Source: CAWINX01 sp963702055 (GTDB lineage: Bacteria > Actinomycetota > Thermoleophilia > Solirubrobacterales > 70-9). Taken from it: a DNA stretch of 64,000 nt. The notes beneath the pieces are model-generated. The model was not told the DNA's origin, did no database searches, and saw only the letters and a list, made by a program, of their open reading frames with translations. Below, piece by piece: positions 32,412-40,500 of the stretch. The DNA lies in assembly GCA_963702055.1 (NCBI GenBank), contig OY969702.1:2170001-2234000 (forward strand). The letters run 5' to 3'. A program made the position numbers and the translations under genes. Within the stretch, counting starts at the first letter, position 1; every line of letters begins with the position of its first letter.

Positions 32412-33611
32412 ATGGCCCTGCGCCCGCCCGACGACTTCGCCCCGCCGCTGCTGGAGGCGGCTCCGCCTTCGGAGCGCGAGCTGCGCGCTCTCTGGGAGCG
32501 GGGGGAAGCGGCGCGCGCCGAGCGCGAGCGGCGCGCCAAGTGGCGAAGCACCCTGGAGGGAGTGCGCCGCGACGGCAAGGGCCGCCTCCGCCCGGCGGTC
32601 CCGGAGGCGGGGCTCCCTCACTACCTTCGCGATCGCCTCGCGCTCGGCCCCGACTCCCGCGCCGCCCTGCGCCCCGTCCCCCGCAGCGGGCGGGTGCTCG
32701 CCGCGGGCGTCGACACCTGGAGCCCCTGCTGGTACGCGCTGCCCGGCTCGCCCCTGGCGCGGGCGCTGGGCGCCCTCGCCACCGAGCCGACCGCCCGCGC
32801 CCGTCTCCTCCCCGAGCCGGTGGCGGGCTACCGGGTCGGCTGGTTCCCCGAGCCCGCCCTCGCCTTCGCCGAGGGCCGCCCCGGCGACGACGGGTTGATC
32901 GTCGCCGCCGAGCTGCCCGCCGCGATGGCGCGCCTGCAGGGCGCCCTCGCCGACCTCGGCATCCCGATCGCCGCGGTGCCCTGCGCCGGCCTGCGCCGCC
33001 TCGACGTCGCCGTCGACCTCCTCACCGACTCACCCGCCGAGGGCCTCGCCCTGCTCGAGTGCGTAGCCGCCGCCTCGCTCGGCGCCGGCAAGCTCGTGGC
33101 CTACCGCAGCCAGCGCCGCGTCGAGGGCGTCGCCCTCCAGGCCGCCGCCGGGCGCACCCTCGCCCGCCTCTACGACAAGGGCGCCCAGACCGGCGCCGCC
33201 CCGCGCGGGCGCTGGTTGCGCTTCGAGGCCCAGTGGCGCTTCCCCCGCAACTCCCGCCCCGCCCCGGAGCGACTCGAAGCGGCGCTGCTGCGCGAGCGCT
33301 TCGCCCGCCGCTTCGCGCCGCTCTGGCAATCCGCTGGCGGGGTGCGGATCGGCGGCGCGGTCGAGCTGGGGGAGAGAATCGGCGCCGCGGTGGCGAGCGG
33401 CCAGCTCCTGCCCTCCCGGGCTCGCTCCCTCGCCGGCTACCTGCTGCTCAGCGCGCTCGGCGTCCCCCAGGGCGCCCGTCGCACCACCTATGAGCTCGAC
33501 GGCGAGTGCCGCCAGCTCGGCCTCTCCGTCTCGTTGCTGGCGGGGCCCGAGCGCCGCCTCGACGTGGCGAGCGTCCTCGACGAGTGCCTGGCGCCTGAGG
33601 TGTGGGAGTAG
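32412..33611 (+). CDS. Putative replication initiator (phage II/X or Rep_trans-like)
   Basis: This 399-aa protein has RRLDVAVDL (195-203), ARLYDKG (251-257) and WLRFEAQWRF (268-277). The order (R-x-D-x-x-x-D, then YDK, then R-x-E) matches filamentous-phage gene II/X and Rep_trans plasmid initiators, which nick DNA to start rolling-circle replication. The catalytic tyrosine cannot be fixed by eye. The start ATG 32412 follows the G-rich leader closely and lacks a classic ribosome site. Together with ParB and tandem repeats nearby it suggests an integrated plasmid or ICE remnant. Confidence 0.6.
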   Translation: MALRPPDDFAPPLLEAAPPSERELRALWERGEAARAERERRAKWRSTLEGVRRDGKGRLRPAVPEAGLPHYLRDRLALGPDSRAALRPVPRSGRVLAAGVDTWSPCWYALPGSPLARALGALATEPTARARLLPEPVAGYRVGWFPEPALAFAEGRPGDDGLIVAAELPAAMARLQGALADLGIPIAAVPCAGLRRLDVAVDLLTDSPAEGLALLECVAAASLGAGKLVAYRSQRRVEGVALQAAAGRTLARLYDKGAQTGAAPRGRWLRFEAQWRFPRNSRPAPERLEAALLRERFARRFAPLWQSAGGVRIGGAVELGERIGAAVASGQLLPSRARSLAGYLLLSALGVPQGARRTTYELDGECRQLGLSVSLLAGPERRLDVASVLDECLAPEVWE

Positions 33612-33723
33612 CCGACTTCGACCGAGGCGGGTCGATTCGGCCCGCCCATCCGTCTTGAGCCCAGAGACGCCGCAACCGCGGCTCTCCTCAACCCGCGAAA
33701 GGCGCCACGACAAGGAGAGCGGT

Positions 33724-33777
33724 ATGCCACCTCGACCCGATCGATCCCCCCACGAGAGCCACGGCGGCCGCCGATGA
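33724..33777 (+). CDS. 17-codon leader ORF coupled to the DUF429 gene
   Basis: A perfect ribosome site (AAGGAGAGCGGT) precedes ATG 33724. The short ORF (MPPRPDRSPHESHGGRR) ends by ATGA overlap with the DUF429 start. This suggests translational coupling instead of a functional peptide. Confidence 0.45.
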   Translation: MPPRPDRSPHESHGGRR

Positions 33778-34580
33778 TCGCCCGTCTAAGGTCCCGGCCA
33801 CCGATGCGAACCGCCGGCGTCGACCTCTCCGCCTCCAAGCAGCGCACCGCTGCAGCGGCGATCGAGTGGGGCAGGGACTGCGCCACCGTCGTCGAGACCA
33901 AGCTCGGCCTCGACGACGACGAGCTGGTCGAGCGCCTCGGCGACGCCGAGTGGGTGGGGATCGACGCGCCCTTCGGCTGGCCCGAGGCGATGGTCGAAGC
34001 GATCCACGCCTACGCGACGAGCGGCCGTTGGTCGGGGATCGACAAAACCGCCTTCCGCTTCCGCCGCACCGACCGCTTCGTCAACGAGACGGTGCTTGAG
34101 GAGACGGGCAAGAAGCTCTGGCCGCTCAGCGTCTCCGCCGATCGCCTCGCCCTCACCGCCTGGCGCACCGCGCAGCTGCGCGAGCGCGCCTTCGAGGGCT
34201 CGGGGGTGCGCTTCGACCGCGCCGGCGCCGACCGCACGGTCGAGGTCTACCCCGCGGCGGCGCTGCTCCTCTGGGGGATCGAGCGGCGCGGGTACAAGAC
34301 AAGCCGCGACCCCGAGCGCCGCGGGGAGGAGGGCTCGGCCCGTGCCGAGCTTCTGGCGGCGATCGAGGCGAAAGCCTCCTGGCTGCGCTGGGCCGAGGGC
34401 GCCCGTGAAGCCTGCGTCGAGGGCGACGACGCCCTCGACGCCGTCCTCGCCGCCCTGATCGCCCGCGCCGCGGCGCTCGGGCTCACCGTGCTGCCCCAGA
34501 ACGGCGACCTTGAGTTGGCCCGCAGCGAGGGCTGGATCCACCTGCCCCACAAGGGAAGCCTGGACGAGCTGCTGCGCTGA
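33774..34580 (+). CDS. DUF429 protein (predicted RNase H-like nuclease)
   Basis: A 268-aa protein with MRTAGVDLSASKQRTAAAAIEW (a G-x-D at strand 1), WVGIDAPFGWPEA, and RRTDRFVNETV. A C-terminal GDDALDAVLAALIARAA segment carries further acidic residues. This is the DUF429 pattern, an RNase H-fold family with a likely metal-dependent nuclease site. The domain proper begins at the in-frame ATG 33804. Role unknown. Confidence 0.8.
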   Translation: MIARLRSRPPMRTAGVDLSASKQRTAAAAIEWGRDCATVVETKLGLDDDELVERLGDAEWVGIDAPFGWPEAMVEAIHAYATSGRWSGIDKTAFRFRRTDRFVNETVLEETGKKLWPLSVSADRLALTAWRTAQLRERAFEGSGVRFDRAGADRTVEVYPAAALLLWGIERRGYKTSRDPERRGEEGSARAELLAAIEAKASWLRWAEGAREACVEGDDALDAVLAALIARAAALGLTVLPQNGDLELARSEGWIHLPHKGSLDELLR

Positions 34581-35029
34581 GCCGAGCGCCAAGCCGGGCG
34601 GCAGTCACCGCCGTGACGAGTCGCGGCGGCGCGAGCCCGCAGGGTGTAGCGACCCCTTGCGGGTTGACGGCCGACCCGGCGCACAATCGCCTCCCGTCTG
34701 CGGGGTCGGGCGCAGCCCGCCCTGCAGACATACCCGCTCCCTCGCGCCCCATCCCTCGCCACGTCAGCAGGGACCGCCAACCACGCCTCGTCCCTCGCCA
34801 ACCATCCCCAAGCCCCCCATCGCTTCTAACAGGCGATCTTCCGCAATTAACCGCACCCACGTACCACGCCAAGGCTTCCGCCAAGCAACCTCCCGCCGAT
34901 AACCGCACCCACGTACCACGCAGGCGCTTCCGCCAAGCCACCTCTCGCCGATATCCGCTCCGCCTTCCGAGGCTGCGCTAGTTTCTAGAGAATGCTCGAA
35001 CAGTACCCAACCCTCGGCCGAACTTCCTG
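34581..35029. other. Non-coding stretch upstream of the double TetR gene
   Basis: No convincing gene in 449 bases. It contains a hairpin around CCCGCAGGG/CCCTTGCGGG (34638-34668) and two exact-length 52-bp tandem repeats (34849-34952). An AT-richer patch GGCGATCTTCCGCAATTAAC precedes the repeats. Candidates are a promoter/operator for the TetR gene or a replication origin for the nearby Rep-like gene. Confidence 0.6.
34849..34952 (+). repeat. Two 52-bp tandem direct repeats
   Basis: Repeat 1 is 34849-34900 and repeat 2 is 34901-34952, directly abutting. Both read AACCGCACCCACGTACCACG, then GCTTCCGCCAAGC, ACCTC and CGCCGAT, with about five differences. They lie 77 bases before the TetR start. 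Confidence 0.93.
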
Positions 35030-36370
35030 ATGCCGCCCGACCAGGCCCCCGAGCGGCCCCAAACCCTTCCGCGCGGCCACGTCGCCCTGCCGCCCGAGTA
35101 CGTCGACGCGAACCAACGCGCTCGCCTCATCGCTGCCATGACGACCGTTGTCGGCCGCCAGGGCTTCCGCGCCACCAGCCTCGCCGACCTGACCCCGGTT
35201 GCGCGCGTCTCCCGCGGCGCCTTCTATGCCCGCTACGAGAACCTCGAAGCCTGTTTCGCCGCGGCCTTCGACGCCGGTGCCGCGCGCCTTCTTGCCGCCG
35301 TCGCGGAGGCTGACGACCCTGGTGTCGCATTCCCCGCCCGCGTCGAAGCGGCGCTCGCCGCCGCCCTCGACCTTCTCGCCTCCGACCCCGCTCTCGCCCG
35401 CCTCCTCTTCGCCGAGTTCCTTCCTCGTGAGCAGGCCACCGCTGAGTGCTATCGCCTTTGGGGCGCCCGCCTCCTCGACCTCCTCCACGCTGCCTCCGCC
35501 GCGGACTCGGGGACCTCCGAGCTGCCCGAGCCCGTCGAGCGGGCGCTCCTCGGCGGGCTCCTCTCGGTCGTCTCCGAAGCCGCCCGTCTCGACCCCGAGC
35601 GCCTCCCCGAGCTTGCTCCCGCGCTCACCGCATTCGTCGCTGCCTCCTATGGCTACGCGCCCATCGCCGTCCCGCCCACTTCGCTCGCCGCCGAGCTGTG
35701 CTCGCGCCGTGAGCTTCCCGCCGCGCCCGCTCCATCCACGCCGACTCCCCCCGCCGACCCGCTCGACATGGACGGCCTTCACCGGTTCTCCCAGCAGCGG
35801 ACCAGGGCCGACCAGCACCAGCGGCTCCTCACCGCTGCGACCGAGCTCATCGCTGCCGACGGCTGCGCCAAGCTGAACGCTCGCGCCGCCGCCGAGGTCG
35901 CTGGCACGGCTCCTCGCGTAGTCCGCGCCCTCTTCGGCGACAGGGAGGGACTCCTCGCCGCCACCTTCGAGCCTGCCGCCGATCGCCTCCTCCTCGCCAT
36001 CGACGCCTCCTACCGACCCGAGGCCGACTTCACCGACCAGTTGCAGGCAACGCTGCGCGCCGCCCTCGACCTTCTCGCCTCCGATCCGAATCTCGCCGCC
36101 CTCCTCGCCCTCGACTTCCTCCCCGGCAGCGAGGCCCTCCCCGACCGCTACTACCGCCTCCTCTGGCGCCTCGCCGCCCGCCTCCGCTTCGCCGCTGTCG
36201 AGCGCGGCCTCGAGCCCCCTGCGCCCCTCCTCGCCCGCGTCATCGTCGGCGGCCTCGCCGCCACCGTTGCCGCCGACGTGGGGGAGGGGCGCCTCGACCG
36301 CCTCTCCGACCTCGCCGCGCCGCTCGCCTCCTGGGTCGCCTCCCTCAGCGCCCCTCCCTCGCCCGCCTGA
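35030..36370 (+). CDS. Double TetR-type regulator (two TetR domains in tandem)
   Basis: The 446-aa protein holds two TetR units. The first helix-turn-helix is ARLIAAMTTVVGRQGFRATSLADLTPVARVSRGAFYARYENLEACF (about 31-76); the second is LLTAATELIAADGCAKLNARAAAEVAGTAPRVVRALFGDREGLLAATF (about 266-313). Both are followed by matching C-terminal helices (AALDLLASDP and LDFLPGSE versus FAEFLPRE). The first HTH is canonical (FYARYENLE); the second, with VVRALFGDRE, is degenerate. Likely a gene duplication and fusion; it would act as a covalent dimer with one strong and one weak DNA contact. Target and ligand unknown. Confidence 0.82.
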   Translation: MPPDQAPERPQTLPRGHVALPPEYVDANQRARLIAAMTTVVGRQGFRATSLADLTPVARVSRGAFYARYENLEACFAAAFDAGAARLLAAVAEADDPGVAFPARVEAALAAALDLLASDPALARLLFAEFLPREQATAECYRLWGARLLDLLHAASAADSGTSELPEPVERALLGGLLSVVSEAARLDPERLPELAPALTAFVAASYGYAPIAVPPTSLAAELCSRRELPAAPAPSTPTPPADPLDMDGLHRFSQQRTRADQHQRLLTAATELIAADGCAKLNARAAAEVAGTAPRVVRALFGDREGLLAATFEPAADRLLLAIDASYRPEADFTDQLQATLRAALDLLASDPNLAALLALDFLPGSEALPDRYYRLLWRLAARLRFAAVERGLEPPAPLLARVIVGGLAATVAADVGEGRLDRLSDLAAPLASWVASLSAPPSPA

Positions 36371-36420
36371 GGTCGTCTCCGAGCCTCGGATTACCGGTCC
36401 CCACCCAGTACCCTTTGACC

Positions 36421-36942
36421 ATGTCCACCCTGGTGCTCGATCCGACAACGCCCGAGATCGAGGCGCTGAAGCAGCGCCGCCGGCGCGCCGGCCTCGATCG
36501 CCTCGACGAGGTGTGGGAGGGTGTGCTGCACATGGTTCCGGCGCCCAGCTACGAGCACGCTGTCGTTTCTCAGCAGCTCGCGGAGCTGCTGGGCCCGCCC
36601 GCTCGCGCCGCCGGCCTCCAGCCCACGATGCACGAGTTCAACCTCGGTGAGTCCGGGCGCGACTTCCGCGTCCCCGACGGAGGGTTGCACCGCCCGGGCG
36701 CCGGCGGGATATGGCTGCCGACCGCAGCCCTGGTGGTCGAGATCGTCTCCCCCGAGGACGAAACCTGGCAGAAGCTGCCCTTCTACGCCGCGCATGAGGT
36801 CGATGAGCTGCTGATCGTCGACCCCGCGGAGCGCTCCGTCCATTGGCTCGCCTTGGCGGGCGGCGAGTACCGCGAAGCTGAGCCCAGCGGCCTGATCGAC
36901 CTGGGGCCGACCGAGCTGGCTGAGCGGATCGACTGGCCGTAG
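36421..36942 (+). CDS. Uma2-family PD-(D/E)XK endonuclease
   Basis: The 173-aa protein has YEHAVVSQQLAELL, then RVPDGGLHRP, then ALVVEIVSPEDETWQKLPFYAAHEVDELLIVDP. This is the Uma2 pattern, with the D of VPD and E-x-x of VEIVSP as likely metal ligands and K within QKLPFY. Function of Uma2 proteins is unsettled; many are mobile or selfish. It is flanked by direct copies of the TetR gene's 3' end. Confidence 0.85.
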   Translation: MSTLVLDPTTPEIEALKQRRRRAGLDRLDEVWEGVLHMVPAPSYEHAVVSQQLAELLGPPARAAGLQPTMHEFNLGESGRDFRVPDGGLHRPGAGGIWLPTAALVVEIVSPEDETWQKLPFYAAHEVDELLIVDPAERSVHWLALAGGEYREAEPSGLIDLGPTELAERIDWP

Positions 36943-36963
36943 CGACGGCGTAGCCCGTCGACC

Positions 36964-37075
36964 TCGCCTCGCCGCCACGCGTTGCGGCCGGTGCGGGGGA
37001 GGGGCGCCTCGATCGCTCCCGCTCGCCTCCTGGGTCGCCTCCCCCAGCTCCCCTCCCCCGCCCGCCTGAGACCTC
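36964..37075 (+). pseudogene. Relic copy of the double-TetR 3' end
   Basis: About 110 bases match the last 120 bases of the TetR gene: GGGGGAGGGGCGCCTCGA, CGCTCGCCTCCTGGGTCGCC and CCCGCCTGAG, with a 15-20 base deletion in the middle. It has no start and cannot be expressed alone. With the intact copy before Uma2 it makes a direct repeat around that gene. Confidence 0.8.
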
Positions 37076-37240
37076 AGATTCACCCCGATCCAGGGCCTCC
37101 GCTGTCTCCAGACGGCCCTCACCCGAAAAATTTGCGCCCCGCAAACGGCTCTAGCAAGCCAAATTCAAGGGGAATACCCGTAGCGTACCTGGACAAGTAC
37201 TAGGCGGTGTGCAATAGTCACCCCAGCATTTTCCGAAGTT

Positions 37241-37256
37241 GCCCGTTGGGACGGGC
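37241..37256 (+). terminator. Small GC hairpin upstream of the surface operon
   Basis: GCCCGT (37241-37246) and ACGGGC (37251-37256) pair around TGGG. There is no T tract, so it may instead be the first helix of the structured leader that follows. Confidence 0.5.
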
Positions 37257-37280
37257 AGGGATACGTAACAGGGACATAGG

Positions 37281-37335
37281 CCGACCCCCAACCAGGGGAC
37301 CCGCTCGGGAAAGCGGGACAAAGGACAAGGGTCGG
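37281..37335 (+). ncRNA. Structured leader, riboswitch-like, of the surface-protein operon
   Basis: CCGACCC (37281-37287) and GGGTCGG (37329-37335) close a multi-branch fold. Inside it CCC/GGGG and CCCGCT/AGCGGG form two small hairpins, the second with loop CGGGAA. Conserved-looking purine runs (GGGACAAAGGACAAGGG) lie 3' of the second hairpin. The fold ends 3 bases before the ribosome site AAGGAGAG of the 75-codon ORF. The layout resembles a cyclic-dinucleotide-type riboswitch, but I cannot match it to a known class by eye. Confidence 0.5.
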
Positions 37336-37352
37336 CAGAAGGAGAGAGAGGA

Positions 37353-37580
37353 ATGCAGCAAGGGTTTGCCAGGGACCTCAGCACCGGCCATTGCGCGCCG
37401 GGCGCTTACCTCACTGCTTCTGCGACTTCCAAATCGGCAGTCGTCTCCGCTCCCTGGCAGACGGCGCCAAAGGAGCAGCGGACCGGGCGGCCCCATGGGG
37501 CCGTGACGGTTCCCTACCCCCGGCATCAGGCCGCTCGCCGCAGCCCGAGCGCCCCGGTCCTCACCGGAGCGCTCGCATGA
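37353..37580 (+). CDS. 75-codon leader ORF coupled to the giant surface protein
   Basis: It has the best ribosome site of the region (AAGGAGAG, spacing 6-7). The ORF ends TGA at 37578-37580, overlapping the ATG of the 1681-aa protein. The peptide (MQQGFARDLSTGHC...) has no signal peptide and low-complexity Ala/Pro/Ser composition. It probably serves to deliver ribosomes to the next start. Whether the peptide has a role is unknown. Confidence 0.5.
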   Translation: MQQGFARDLSTGHCAPGAYLTASATSKSAVVSAPWQTAPKEQRTGRPHGAVTVPYPRHQAARRSPSAPVLTGALA

Positions 37581-40500
37581 ACCACCACCACCGACAGAAA
37601 GGCATCACCAACGTGAGACGCCACGCGAAGGCATCGTCCGCGGGATCGACTTCGAGCAGGGGCAGCCGCCTCGGTTCTTCCGTCCGTGGAGCTTCCGCCA
37701 CCCGTGGTGTGTCCCCCAGGGCCGACGGGAGTGGTGCGCCTTCGCATCGCCGCCGCACCACCTTCCTCTCCCTGGCGCTCGCCGCCCTTGCCCTCCTCGC
37801 CTTCGCCCCGCTCGCCCAGGCAGAGCGCTTCGTCGTCGACGGTTTTGCCCCCCAGGGTTCCCTCGGCGGTCAGCTGAACTCGCCCACCGGCATCGCGGTC
37901 GACAACGCCGGTGCCGGCAGCGCCCCCGCCGGCACTATCTACGTCACCGACGCCAGTCCCTCTCTAATCGGTCGGGTGACGCGCTTCAACCCCGACGGCA
38001 GCTTCAACCGCACCTGGGGCTGGGACGTGGTTAAAACCGGCGGAGCGGGCGACCTCGGCGCCGACGCCTTCGAAACCTGCACCGTGGCGGCCGATTGCCA
38101 GTTCATCGGTGGGGTACCAGGTGGGGGGGTCTTCCCCCCCAACCGCGGCGTCGGCGGCAACCTCGAAGCTCCCGAGGGAATCGCGGTCAGCCCGACCAAC
38201 GGCCACGTCTACGTCACCGAGCGCAACAACCGCCGCGTCGCCGAGTTCGACTCCGACGGCAACCTCGTCCGCGTCTTCGGCTGGAACGTCGCCGACAGCG
38301 GCGCGACCGGAACCGGCACGCTCAGCACCGCCTCCAACACGGTCAGCTCGGTCTCGACCACAACCGGCGCCTTCACGGTCGGCCAGACGGTCACCTCCTC
38401 CACTCCGGGCGACATCCCGGCCGGGACGAAAATCACCTCGGTCGGCTCCAACAGCCTCACCCTCTCCCAGAAACCAATCGCCGACGGCGCCGAGACGATT
38501 ACCGCCGCGGCGGCCGGCGGCAACGTCCCGGTCAACGAGAGCCAGACGATCACCGTTTCCCCCGGCGCTGTCAGCGGCAACTTCAAACTGCGCTTCACCG
38601 CCCCCAACCCGCAGACGGTCACCGCCGCCCAGACCACCGACAACATCCCCTGGAACGCCACGGTCGCCCAGGTGCAGGCCGCGCTCGATGACGTCGCGCT
38701 CACCAACATCGGCGCCGGCAACGTCACCGTCAGCCTCAACGCCGGCGGCGACGCCGGCGGCGGCGCCGGCCCCGGCGGCCCCTGGACCGTGACCTTCGAC
38801 GGGCCCCGCTATGCCGACGTCAACGTCAACCAGCTCTCCCGCGTCAACGGCTCGCCCAACCTCAACACCAACACCGGTTTCACCATCGCCACCGTCCAGG
38901 GGGGCGCCGACGGCTTCGAGTCCTGCACGGACTCCCTCGCCTGCAAACAGGGCGCCACCGGCACCAACGGCGGCGAGTTCTCGAGCAACCTCATGGACCC
39001 GGTCGTCGACTCCTCCGGCAACGTCTGGGTCGCCGACGCCGGCAACCGTCGCATCCAGGAGTTCGACGCCTCCGGCAACTTCATCGCCGCCTACGGCTAC
39101 AACGTCAACGGCGGCGGCGCCCTGGAGTCCTGCATCAGCACCGCGGCCGGAGTCTGCAAAGCGGGCACCAGCGGCCCGGGCGCCGGCCAGTTCTCCGGCA
39201 CCAACCCCACCGCCCTCGCCTTCGACTCCTCCGGCAACCTCTACGCCAACGACTCCGGCAACCACCGCGTGCAGAAGTTCAACCCGACGCTCACCTCGGC
39301 CAGCGACTTCGGCGCCGCCACCTTCCCCGCCTTCACAACCGGCGCCCCCACCCAGATGGTCCCGACGATGGGCGGCTCCCGCATCGCCTTCGCCCTCAGC
39401 AACAGCATCACCGCCAGCCCCAGCGAGGACCAGCTGCTCGAGCTGGATGCCGCCACCGAGAGCCTCACGGAGACCAGTCTGGTCGGTGCCGGCGTCAGCG
39501 GTACCCAGGGCCTCGCCCTCAACACCGCCACCGGCAAGCTCTATCAGGCGACGAGCCTCAGCCCGCACATCTTCCCCCTCGACTCTACGCCGCCGCCCAC
39601 GCCGGCACTGACGATCAGCCCGGTCACCGCGACGACCGACACCACCGCGACCCTCCACTCCACCGTTGACCCGCTGGGCGGCCTCGGCGTCGACAGATGC
39701 AAGTTCCAGTTCTCCACCGACCAACTCAACTGGAGCGACGCCAACACCGCCACGGGTATCGGCGACGTCGAGGATTATTCAACGATAATCACCAACGTCA
39801 CCACCACGAGCGGCGCCTTCTTCCCCGGCCAGACGATAAGCGGCAAAGGCCTCCAACCTGGCGGGCAGACGATCGCGGCGGTCGAGCCTGGCAGGATCAT
39901 CCTCTCCGAACCGGCCCCCAGCTACGGTGGGTCCACCATCGGCGTCAGCCTCAGCGCCGACTTGGGGGAGCCGCCCCTCTGCGAGTCGGTCGATCCCGAC
40001 GGTGGCCCACAGGCGCTCAGCCAGGTCATCCACGGCCTCACCCCGGCTACCCACTATTACATCCGCTTCAGCGCCCATCGGCCCTACGTCGCCGGCTCGA
40101 CAGTGAACACCGGCGTGGTCGCCTTCGACAGCGCGCCGGTGCCACCCGTCATCACCGGCGTCGGCTACAGCGAGGTCACCGACACCTCCTTCCGGGCGAT
40201 CGGCAAGATCGACCCGCGCAACTCCGACACCGGCTACGTCGTCGAGTACGGCACCACCCCATCCCTCGGCTCACACACCGACCCGGTGAGCATCGGCGGC
40301 GGCACGTCGCCGATGCTCGTCTCCCAGGTCGTCAGCGGCCTCGATAAAGACACCACCTACTACTTCAAGCTGGTTGCCACCAACGCCTTCGGCGCGACCT
40401 CGAGCTTCCAGAAGACCGTCCACACCCGTGCCACCGCGCTGCCGTTGCCGGACAACCGCGCCTACGAGCAGGTCAGCCCGGTGGACAAGGACAACGTCAA

